Assembly: GCF_000423185.1 (NCBI RefSeq) | Contig: NZ_AUHM01000006.1 | Location: 186,001-250,000 of the forward strand | Length of the DNA: 64,000 nt | Direction of reading: 5' to 3' | DNA from: Inquilinus limosus DSM 16000 | GTDB taxonomy: Bacteria > Pseudomonadota > Alphaproteobacteria > DSM-16000 > Inquilinaceae | Part shown: one piece after another, positions 57,161 to 64,000 of the stretch | Layout: each line of letters starts with the position of its first letter | Numbering within the stretch: the stretch's first letter is position 1 | Notes under the pieces: generated by a model | What the model saw: the letters and a program-made list of their open reading frames with translations, nothing else | The model's database searches: none | What the model was told of the DNA's origin: nothing | Translations under genes and position numbers: made by a program

Positions 57161-58264
57161 ATGGCTCGTGTCGTCATCATCGGTGCCGGTATCGTCGGTC
57201 TGTCCGTGGCGCGGGCGGCGCTGAAGCGCGGACATGCCGTCCATCTGTTGGAGCAGGGCGAGGTGCCGAACCCGCACAGCGCCTCCTACGACCGGCACCG
57301 GATGATCCGCTACCATTACGGCGCGGCACTCGGCTACACCCGCATGGTGGCGCCGGCGTTCGAGGCCTGGTCGCGCGTCTGGGAGGACATCGGCAGCGAA
57401 GAATTCGAGGACACGGGGGCGATCTCGATCTCGCTGGAGGCCGGCGACTACGCCGCCAAGACGCTGGAGGCCTTCCGTGAGATCCGCATCCGGCATGAGG
57501 TGCTGGACCGCGACGGGGTGGAGCGGCTCTGCCCGCATCTGCAACTTCCGGAGGGCGCCTGGGGCGTCACCGCCTCGCCGGGCGGGCCGCTCTTCGCCGG
57601 CCGCATCGTCACCGGGCTGGCGCGCTGGGTGACGGAGCACGGGGCCGTGCTCGAAGGCGGCTGCCGCATCGCCCGGGTGGACCAGGAGCGCGGCGTCGCC
57701 GTCCGCGCCGACGGCAGCGCGGTCGAAGGCGACATGCTGGTGATCGCCGCCGGCGCCTGGCTGCCGGCGCTGATGCCGCAGCATTACGGCGAGGCGGCCA
57801 CCTGGCGGCAGGGCCTCTGCTACATCGAGCCGCCGGCGCGCTTCACGCAGTCCTGGCGCGACGCTCCGGCCATCGTCACCCTCGGCGACCATGCCGGCTA
57901 CACCCTGCCGGACCGGCGCGGCGCCGGCCTCAAATTCGGCCATGGCCCGCATCGCCGCCGCGCCCGGCCGGAGGTCGACGGCTTCGGCTCGGATCTTGCC
58001 GCCGAAGGCGAAGCGATTCTGGCGCCGTTCCGGCCCTATCTCCGGGATGCGGAAGCCTATCGTCCGACCCGGATCCAGGTCGGCTACTACGTCCTCGACC
58101 CGTCGCGCCGCTTCAGGCTCGACAAGGCCGGTCGAGGCCTGGTCGTCACCAATTGCGACGGGCAGATGTTCAAGTTCGGCCCGCTGCTGGGCGAGCGCAT
58201 CATGGCCATGTTCGACGGCGCGGAGAGCGCATCCGACCTCGCCCGCTGGGCCGCGGGATACTGA
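57161..58264 (+). CDS. FAD-dependent oxidoreductase, sarcosine oxidase/DAO family
   Basis: Flavoprotein of 367 aa. The motif GAGIVG is at 8-13 and the C-terminal segment is NCDGQMFKFGPLLGE, matching the FKFSP-like region of monomeric sarcosine oxidase. At the place where sarcosine oxidase has its flavin-linked cysteine this protein reads GYYVLDPS, so the flavin is probably not covalently held. It is followed 2 bases later by an aldehyde dehydrogenase, so the aldehyde made from an amine is probably oxidised at once. Confidence 0.87.
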   Translation: MARVVIIGAGIVGLSVARAALKRGHAVHLLEQGEVPNPHSASYDRHRMIRYHYGAALGYTRMVAPAFEAWSRVWEDIGSEEFEDTGAISISLEAGDYAAKTLEAFREIRIRHEVLDRDGVERLCPHLQLPEGAWGVTASPGGPLFAGRIVTGLARWVTEHGAVLEGGCRIARVDQERGVAVRADGSAVEGDMLVIAAGAWLPALMPQHYGEAATWRQGLCYIEPPARFTQSWRDAPAIVTLGDHAGYTLPDRRGAGLKFGHGPHRRRARPEVDGFGSDLAAEGEAILAPFRPYLRDAEAYRPTRIQVGYYVLDPSRRFRLDKAGRGLVVTNCDGQMFKFGPLLGERIMAMFDGAESASDLARWAAGY

Positions 58265-58266
58265 GC

Positions 58267-59739
58267 ATGCTCGATTTCGATCCCGCCCCCGTCGCCATCC
58301 CCGCCGGGCACTTCATCGACGGGGCGCTCGTCATGGGAGAGGGCGAGGCGATCGGCGTCCGTCGGCCGTCCGACAGCGCCCTCTATGCCGATCTGCCCGT
58401 CGCCTCGGTCGATCTGGTCGACCGGGCGGTGACGAACGCGGCCGAGGCTCAGCGCCGGACCGACTGGGCCACCCGCCCGCCGCGCGAGCGGGCCCGGGTG
58501 CTGCGCCGCTTCGCCGATCTGATCGACGCAAGGGCGGAGGAGCTGGGGCGGCTCGAGGCGCTCGGCTCCACCCGGCCCATCGCGCAGGCGCTGTCCTTCG
58601 ACGTGGCGTCCACCGCCGAGGGCTTCCGCTTCTTCGCGGAATATGCCGACAAGCTGGGCGGGGAGGTTGCGGCCACGCGCAGCGACAATCTCGGCCTCGT
58701 CATCTCCGAGCCCTATGGCGTCGTCGCTGCGATCACGCCCTGGAACTTCCCCCTCAGCATGGCGTCGTGGAAGGCCGGGCCGGCGCTCGCCGCCGGCAAC
58801 GCCGTGGTGCTCAAGCCGTCGGAGCTGACGCCCTTTTCCACCGTTCTTCTGGCGCAGCTGGCGGTCGAGGCCGGCGTGCCGCCCGGCATCTTCAACGTGG
58901 TCCAGGGCACCGGCGCCGTCACCGGCGACGCGCTCTGCCGCCATCCGCTGGTCGGCAAGATCTCCTTCACCGGCTCGACCCGCACCGGCGCCGCGATCAT
59001 GGCGGCCAGCGCCGCCAGCGGGGCGAAGCCGGTGACGCTGGAGCTCGGCGGCAAGAGCCCGCAGCTGGTCTTCGCCGACACGCCCAGCCCGGACCGGACG
59101 GCCCGGCAGGTCGCCGCCTCGATCCTCGGCAATGCCGGCCAGGTCTGCGTCGCCGGCTCGCGCCTGATCGTGCAGCGCCGGCTGCGGGACGAGTTGGTGG
59201 AGCGCCTCTCGGCTCTGTTCGCCGAGGTGCGGCCGGGCCCGACGTGGCGCGAGGACACCAGCTTCTCGCCGATCATCTCCACGCCGCAGGCCGACCGGAT
59301 CGACGGCATCGTCCGCCGCTCCTTCGCCCACGGCGCGCAGGCCGTGGTCGGCGGCCGGCGCATGGCGGCGATCCAGGACGGCGCCTTCTACGAACCGACG
59401 ATCCTGGCCGACGTCACCCCCGACATGCCGGCGGTGCGGGAGGAGATCTTCGGCCCGGTGCTGACGGTCCAGGCCTTCGACGACGAGGAGGAGGGGTTGG
59501 CGCTGGCCGACCATCCCGATTACGGCCTCGCCGCCGGCGTCCACACGGCGGATCTCGGCCGGGCAATGCGGGCGGTGCGCCGGCTGCAGGCCGGCACCGT
59601 CTGGGTCAACCGCTACGGCCGCACGGCGGACTTCATCCTGCCGACCGGCGGTTACAAGCGCTCCGGCATCGGCAAGGATCTCGGCCGCCAGGCGGTCGAG
59701 GCCAATCTGCGCCAGAAGAGCGTGCTGATCGAATTCTGA
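58267..59739 (+). CDS. Aldehyde dehydrogenase family protein
   Basis: NAD(P)-dependent aldehyde dehydrogenase of 490 aa, near the usual length. N160 (WNFP), E259 (TLELGG) and the catalytic cysteine C294 (GQVCVAGS) are in place, and GSTRTG at 236-241 is the cofactor loop. The ATG at 58267 lies just after the FAD oxidoreductase stop. The pair would take an amine through an aldehyde to an acid. Confidence 0.92.
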   Translation: MLDFDPAPVAIPAGHFIDGALVMGEGEAIGVRRPSDSALYADLPVASVDLVDRAVTNAAEAQRRTDWATRPPRERARVLRRFADLIDARAEELGRLEALGSTRPIAQALSFDVASTAEGFRFFAEYADKLGGEVAATRSDNLGLVISEPYGVVAAITPWNFPLSMASWKAGPALAAGNAVVLKPSELTPFSTVLLAQLAVEAGVPPGIFNVVQGTGAVTGDALCRHPLVGKISFTGSTRTGAAIMAASAASGAKPVTLELGGKSPQLVFADTPSPDRTARQVAASILGNAGQVCVAGSRLIVQRRLRDELVERLSALFAEVRPGPTWREDTSFSPIISTPQADRIDGIVRRSFAHGAQAVVGGRRMAAIQDGAFYEPTILADVTPDMPAVREEIFGPVLTVQAFDDEEEGLALADHPDYGLAAGVHTADLGRAMRAVRRLQAGTVWVNRYGRTADFILPTGGYKRSGIGKDLGRQAVEANLRQKSVLIEF

Positions 59740-59767
59740 ACGCGAGGATGGGGATGCCGCGCCCGGC

Positions 59768-60403
59768 CTACCAGCGCAGCCAGCGCCGGCCGGCCAGGGT
59801 GCCGATCAGCACCACGATCCCGGTCGCCAGCGTGTACCAGGTGGCGACGAAGAGCGGGCTGTCGTCCGGGCAGTGCGCGGCGTAGAAGGTCGCGGCGATG
59901 CCGCTGGCCACCAGCCCGGCGACCGCGCCCGCGACGCCGGGCCGCCGCGGCGCGCCCTGGCGCAGGGCGAGCAGCAGCAGGGCCAGCGGCCCGAGCGCCA
60001 TCAGCGGGATGGTGATCATGCAGTAGCGCGCGTTCTCGCCGATCCACCGCGCGCCCCAGCTCGACACCGGCATCGCCATCATCTCCGCCGCGACCGAGAC
60101 AGCCAGCAGGACCGGCGCGGCCAGCAGCGCCCAGCGCCAGGCGCCCAAGGGCACGCCCGGCCGCACCAGATGCAGGATCAGCCCGGTGGCGGTGACGGCG
60201 AGCGCCAGGGTGACAACGAACTTGAACAGGTAGCGGACCGTCTCCACCGCCTGCATCACATCGGGCCGGATGCCGACGCCGACGAAGAAGATGGCACCGG
60301 CCACGACCGCGCCGCCGGCCATCGCCGCCGCCACTGCGCGGCCGAGCGGCCAGCGGACGGGGGCGTCCTGTGCCAAGGCGGTGATCAGATCGTCGGTCCT
60401 CAC
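59768..60403 (-). CDS. nrsF: NrsF/DUF1109-family anti-sigma factor
   Basis: Membrane protein of 211 aa with about six spans and a short cytoplasmic N-terminus. The two cysteines C128 (RYCM) and C178 (AAHCPD) match the conserved redox or metal-sensing pair of Caulobacter NrsF. It overlaps the sigma gene by ATGA, as expected for a sigma/anti-sigma pair. It should hold the sigma factor at the membrane until metal or oxidative stress. Confidence 0.87.
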   Translation of the reverse strand: MRTDDLITALAQDAPVRWPLGRAVAAAMAGGAVVAGAIFFVGVGIRPDVMQAVETVRYLFKFVVTLALAVTATGLILHLVRPGVPLGAWRWALLAAPVLLAVSVAAEMMAMPVSSWGARWIGENARYCMITIPLMALGPLALLLLALRQGAPRRPGVAGAVAGLVASGIAATFYAAHCPDDSPLFVATWYTLATGIVVLIGTLAGRRWLRW

Positions 60404-60957
60404 TCCGGGTCACTCCGATACAAAACAGCCAGCACTTTCAGGGCGCGGTGCAGCGCCACGCGCACCGCGCCTTCGGTCATGCCGAGCCGGCCGGCGGTCT
60501 CGCGCACGCTGCCGCCCTCGACCGAAATAGACCGCACGATCTCGCGCTGCCGGTCCTGCAGCCGCGACAGCAGGCGGGCGACGTCGCGCCGCTCCAGCCC
60601 GTCCGCCGCCGGCTCCGCCTCCAGCGTGTCGATCACGTCCTCGATCGGCACGTCGGCATGCCGGCCGCGCCGGCGCAGCGCGTCGATCATCTTGTTGCGC
60701 ACGATGGTCGAGATCCAGGGGCCGATCGGCCGCGCCGGATCCCAGGAAGCGCGCTTCAGATGGATCGCCAGCAGCACTTCCTGGACGACGTCCTCCGCAT
60801 CGCTGCCGGAGGCGCCGAACAGGGCGCCGCGCCGCCGGGCCATGGCGCGCAGATGCGGCGTCACCGCCTGCAGGAACAGGCGGTAGGCCCCGGCGTCGCC
60901 CGAGATCGCGGCCCGCATCCATGTCGCCCACTCTTCCTCCCGCGACGGGTCAGTCAC
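60400..60957 (-). CDS. ECF sigma factor (SigF/ECF16 type)
   Basis: Sigma factor of 185 aa. Region 2 (about 40-100) has SDAEDVVQEVLLAIH and region 4 (about 125-180) has LQDRQREIVRSISVEGGSVRETAGRLGMTEGAVRVALHRAL-type helices. The start is a GTG at 60957. A promoter-like GTAACG-N16-CGTAT element ends only 13 bases before it, so the transcript would be nearly leaderless. It is coupled to nrsF, and the divergent operon has a similar promoter. Confidence 0.9.
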   Translation of the reverse strand: MTDPSREEEWATWMRAAISGDAGAYRLFLQAVTPHLRAMARRRGALFGASGSDAEDVVQEVLLAIHLKRASWDPARPIGPWISTIVRNKMIDALRRRGRHADVPIEDVIDTLEAEPAADGLERRDVARLLSRLQDRQREIVRSISVEGGSVRETAGRLGMTEGAVRVALHRALKVLAVLYRSDPE

Positions 60958-60970
60958 GCGTCATCACCTC

Positions 60971-60997
60971 ATACGGCCCCGCGTTCGGATTCGTTAC
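60971..60997 (-). promoter_or_regulatory. ECF-type promoter before the sigma gene
   Basis: On the minus strand GTAACG (60997-60992), 16 bases, then CGTAT (60975-60971). This resembles the GTAACC-N16-CGAA pattern of SigF in Caulobacter, suggesting the sigma gene controls itself. Confidence 0.55.
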
Positions 60998-61045
60998 AGC
61001 GGGCCGGCCGGTTCTGGGGAGATCGGAAAAATTTCTGCCGCCGGT

Positions 61046-61071
61046 GTAATAGCAGCCGCCCCGGCGCCGAA
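61046..61071 (+). promoter_or_regulatory. ECF-type promoter before the TPR operon
   Basis: GTAATA (61046-61051), 16 bases, then CGAA (61068-61071), on the plus strand. The spacing equals that of the sigma gene's own element. It would drive the operon starting at 61277, leaving a leader of about 200 bases. Confidence 0.55.
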
Positions 61072-61276
61072 GAAGTCGTCACAAGCCCATTGCGGCGAGC
61101 CTCTTCTGCGGAACCCGCCATGATTTATCCTCTGCTCCTGTTCGCCCCGCCGGGCACCGCCGTCACGAACGGCTGAGCCTGCGCGGCCGGAGCGCACCAG
61201 CCGGCCTCTCACAATTCGGACCGCCGCCGCGTCGCCTGATCGACGCCACGGCCGAGCCTTGCCCAAAGGATCCGCC

Positions 61277-62614
61277 ATGCCGAGAGATGCCTACGACCTG
61301 TCGACGAGCTCCGCCAGCGCCGCGGCCACGGCCGCTTTCGAAGAGGCGGTGCACGGTCTCGCGGCGCACCGGCCTTCGACCGGCACCGCGATCGGGCAGG
61401 CGCTCGATGCCGACCCGGACCATGTCCCGGCGCTGGCGCTGAAGGGCTTCGCCAATCTGATCCTGGCGCGTGAGGAACTGGCCGGCCCGGCGCGGGAGGC
61501 GCTGGGCGCGGCCCGGCGGGCGTTGGCAGCGAAGGACGGCGGCACCGCCGACGAGCGGGCGCTGGTCGAGGCCCTCGGCCTCGCCGTGGAGGACCGCTTC
61601 GCCCAGGCCGCCGACAGCCTCGACCGCAGCTTCGCCGACCGGCCGGCGACCTTCCTGCCGTTCAAGATCGCGCATGCGCTGCGTTTCATGCTCGGCGACG
61701 CCGAAGGCATGCTGGCCGCATCGCACCGGATGATGGCGGTGTGGTCGGCTCACCTGCCCGCCGCCGGCTTCCTCCTCGGCTGCCATGCCTTCGCGGTCGA
61801 GGAGCACGGCGCCTATGCCGCCGCCGAGGCCTATGGCCGGCAGGCCGTGGCGCTGGAGCCGGACGACGCCTGGGGCCTGCACGCCGTCTCCCATGTCCAT
61901 GAGATGCGCGGCGACACCAGGGCCGGCATCGCCTGGCTGGAGGGCAGCCGTGACCGCTGGTCCCGCTGCAACAACTTCAGCTTCCACCTGGCCTGGCACC
62001 TGGCGCTGCTGCATCTCGAGCGCGGCGACCACGACCGGGTACTGTGCCTCTACGATGAGGAGGTGCGGCCGGAGCAAACCGATGATTTCCGCGACATGGC
62101 CAATGCCGTGTCGCTGCTGTGGCGGCTGGAGCGCCTCGGCGTCGATGTCGGCGGCCGCTGGGCCGACCTGGCCGAGATCGCCCGCCGGCGCCGGGCCGAC
62201 ACCACCCTGGTCTTCGCGACGCTGCACACGCTGATCGCGCTGCTGGCGCTCGGCGACCGGCCGGCGGCGGCGGAACTGGTGATGGCGCTGCAGGTCCGGG
62301 CCCAGGGCAATGGCGACCAGGCCGGGGTCGCGGCCGGGATCGGCTTGCCCCTGGCCCGGGCCATCACCGGAATGGGGGCGGAGCAGGGGGCGCTCGACCG
62401 CCTGGCCGCCGCCCTGCCGCAACTCGGCGGCAGCCGCGCGCAACGCGACCTCTTCGTCCTCGCCTTGGCCGAGGCCGCCACCCGGCGCGGCGACGCGCCT
62501 GCGCTGCGGGCGATCCGCGATGCCCGCCGCCGCCTGAAGGCTGAGGACCGCCTGATCGCGGCGGTCGACGGCCGCGCCCTGTCTCCCACGGCCCGCCTCC
62601 GGGCCCATCGCTGA
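61277..62614 (+). CDS. Tetratricopeptide repeat protein, TTC38 family
   Basis: Helical repeat protein of 445 aa. Segments such as WGLHAVSHVHEMRGDTRAG and FHLAWHLALLHLERGD are the mark of the TTC38 class, with histidine-rich repeats. The ATG at 61277 is chosen; a TTG at 61259 would add six residues. No signal or membrane span is seen, so it is cytoplasmic. Function unknown. It is first of a small operon behind an ECF-like promoter, so it is probably part of the SigF/NrsF response. Confidence 0.85.
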   Translation: MPRDAYDLSTSSASAAATAAFEEAVHGLAAHRPSTGTAIGQALDADPDHVPALALKGFANLILAREELAGPAREALGAARRALAAKDGGTADERALVEALGLAVEDRFAQAADSLDRSFADRPATFLPFKIAHALRFMLGDAEGMLAASHRMMAVWSAHLPAAGFLLGCHAFAVEEHGAYAAAEAYGRQAVALEPDDAWGLHAVSHVHEMRGDTRAGIAWLEGSRDRWSRCNNFSFHLAWHLALLHLERGDHDRVLCLYDEEVRPEQTDDFRDMANAVSLLWRLERLGVDVGGRWADLAEIARRRRADTTLVFATLHTLIALLALGDRPAAAELVMALQVRAQGNGDQAGVAAGIGLPLARAITGMGAEQGALDRLAAALPQLGGSRAQRDLFVLALAEAATRRGDAPALRAIRDARRRLKAEDRLIAAVDGRALSPTARLRAHR

Positions 62615-62634
62615 ACAGTCCTGGAGATCCCATC

Positions 62635-63144
62635 ATGACCATGACTCAGACCCAGGCCGCCACCGCGCCGCTGTTCCCGGCGCTAAGCGGCCGCCTCGTC
62701 CCGACCATCCTTCTGGCCGGCATCGCGGCCGATCTGACCTGGGAGGTCTGGGCCCGCGGCATCACCCCGTTCCTGGTCGGCGGCCCGCTGGAGCCCGCCG
62801 CCCTGGTGCAGTCCGTCTTCGGGTTCCAGAGCTGGACGGCGGCGGAGCTGATCCACGCCATCGTCGGCATCGTGTTCTATCCGATCGGCTACCTGTTCAT
62901 CGCCCGGCCGCTGCAGCGCGCGATCCTGCCGAAGCTGCCCCTGGTGCTGACCGGCATCGGCTTCGGCATCGGGCTGTGGGTCTTCGCCCTCTACGTCATG
63001 GCGCATGTCTTCGCCGGGCTGCCGGCCTTCCTCGACTTCATCCCGCTGGCCTGGGCCTCGCTGGTCGGCCACGTCCTGTTCGGCCTGGCCGTCGCCTACG
63101 TCGTACGCTTCCGCGAGTCCCAACCCGCCGAAAGCGCCCTCTGA
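62635..63144 (+). CDS. Hypothetical multi-span membrane protein
   Basis: Unrecognised 169-aa protein with about four hydrophobic spans (LVPTILLAGIAADLTWEVWA, LIHAIVGIVFYPIGYLFIA, LVLTGIGFGIGLWVFALYVM, LAWASLVGHVLFGLAVAYVV). Charged residues are few. A GGAG ribosome site precedes the ATG at 62635; a second Met lies two codons later. It overlaps the TPP enzyme by one base (TGATG), so the two are co-translated. Confidence 0.75.
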   Translation: MTMTQTQAATAPLFPALSGRLVPTILLAGIAADLTWEVWARGITPFLVGGPLEPAALVQSVFGFQSWTAAELIHAIVGIVFYPIGYLFIARPLQRAILPKLPLVLTGIGFGIGLWVFALYVMAHVFAGLPAFLDFIPLAWASLVGHVLFGLAVAYVVRFRESQPAESAL

Positions 63145-64000
63145 TGACCCGCATCGCCGACACGATCGCCGCCACCCTGCAGGCCCATGGAGTCCGTCAC
63201 GCCTTCGGCATGCCGGGCGGCGAGGTCGTGACCCTGATCGACGGGCTGGAGGTGGCGGGAATCCGCTTCCACCTGGCGCGGCACGAGACGGCGGCGGCAA
63301 TCATGGCCGCCGGCGCCGCGTTGACCACCGCCACGCCGGGCCTGCTGGTCGCCACCGTCGGTCCCGGGCTGGCGAATGCGGTCAACGGCATCGCCGACGC
63401 GGCGCAGGAGCACGTGCCGCTGGTGGTGATCTCCGGCATCGTCGACCGGCCGACCCGCGCCCGCTACACCCACCAGGTGATCGACCACGCGGCCCTGCTG
63501 CGGCCGCTGGTCAAGGCCAGCTTCGAGGTCGAGCCCGAGAGCGCCGGCCCGACCGTCGCCCGGGCCCTCGCCGTCGCATCGGCCGAACCCATGGGACCGG
63601 TGCATCTCGACCTGTCGCCGGCGGTCGCGGCGATGCCCGACCCAGCGCCGCGCGTGGTCGCGCCGCCGGCGGTGCTGCGCCCGGCGATCGGCCCGCATGA
63701 TCCGGCGATCGCCGAACTGGCCGGCCGCATCTCGCAGGCGCGGCGGCCGCTGATCCTGGCCGGCTTCGAAGCGGTGCGGGCCGGCGCCGGGCCGGCGCTG
63801 CTGCGCTTGGCAGAACGGCTCGGCGCGCCTGTGGTCACCACCTACAAGGCCAAGGGGCTGGTGCCCGAGGATCATGCTCTCGCGCTCGGCGGAGCCGGCC
63901 TGTCGCCGACGGCGGATGCGATCCTGCTGCGCCTGTTCCATCAGACCGATCTGCTGCTGTTCGTCGGCTACGACCCGATCGAGATGCGGCTCGGCTGGCT
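63144..64000 (+). CDS. Thiamine-pyrophosphate enzyme, acetolactate synthase-like (partial)
   Basis: N-terminal 285 residues of a TPP-dependent enzyme; the gene runs past the window end. It begins with the usual TIADTIAATLQAHGVRHAFGMPG-like region, the glutamate-containing segment LARHETAAAIMAAG (the activating Glu) and TVGPGLANAVNGIADA. The start shares one base with the membrane-protein stop. The family covers acetolactate synthase, benzoylformate decarboxylase and others, and the decisive C-terminal TPP motif is outside the window. Confidence 0.85.
   Translation, partial: MTRIADTIAATLQAHGVRHAFGMPGGEVVTLIDGLEVAGIRFHLARHETAAAIMAAGAALTTATPGLLVATVGPGLANAVNGIADAAQEHVPLVVISGIVDRPTRARYTHQVIDHAALLRPLVKASFEVEPESAGPTVARALAVASAEPMGPVHLDLSPAVAAMPDPAPRVVAPPAVLRPAIGPHDPAIAELAGRISQARRPLILAGFEAVRAGAGPALLRLAERLGAPVVTTYKAKGLVPEDHALALGGAGLSPTADAILLRLFHQTDLLLFVGYDPIEMRLGW

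Overview
This is a very GC-rich window packed with genes of small-molecule uptake and catabolism, with short gaps and many ATGA or TGATG start/stop overlaps. The ABC importer repertoire, the D-apiose genes, the ECF sigma/NrsF pair and the palindromic intergenic repeats all suggest an alphaproteobacterium with a large soil or rhizosphere genome, perhaps Rhodospirillales. The species cannot be fixed from the window. No rRNA, tRNA, CRISPR array, transposase or prophage gene was seen.

Layout. (A) 1-9181: a D-apiose/D-apionate oxidative cluster. On the minus strand: apnO, a ribose-type ABC importer with a DUF2291 lipoprotein, and an apsD-like dehydrogenase. On the plus strand: a RuBisCO-like protein and an oiaK-like DUF1537 kinase. 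(B) 9186-14165: a peptide/glycoside-type ABC importer (minus), divergent from a sialidase-fold protein (14464-15636), with a FadR-type GntR regulator after it. (C) 16855-23430: a plus-strand operon of acid-sugar kinase, PdxA2, iron alcohol dehydrogenase, DapA-family lyase, MFS transporter and 2-hydroxyacid dehydrogenase. A 13-bp motif recurs in front of B and C, suggesting one GntR regulon. (D) 23500-33165: a SorC-type regulator and SDR, divergent from split transketolase, FGGY kinase, ribose-type ABC importer and a second SDR. (E) 33356-38763: a sugar ABC importer without ATPase, a sulfatase and a LacI regulator, with a perfect palindrome upstream. (F) 38785-43733: a four-gene operon of PspA/IM30, a classic-clade AAA ATPase, a membrane coiled-coil protein and a binding-protein/OmpA fusion. 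This is the least explained system here. (G) 43977-59739: a dienelactone hydrolase, a second peptide-type importer, a HAD dehalogenase, an M20 deacylase, two FAD amine oxidoreductases, GntR and Lrp regulators, a GhrA-like reductase, an acetyltransferase and an aldehyde dehydrogenase. A shared 14-bp palindrome links the importer to the first FAD enzyme. (H) 59768-64000: NrsF and an ECF sigma factor, divergent from a TTC38-like TPR protein, a membrane protein and a TPP enzyme cut by the window end. ECF-like promoters face both ways.

Four copies of an 84-86 bp palindromic repeat are present at 4230, 15676, 48490 and 55074. One lies in frame inside the signal peptide of the DUF2291 lipoprotein. 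Gene functions are read from motifs and context only; substrates in regions B, C, E and G are not known.
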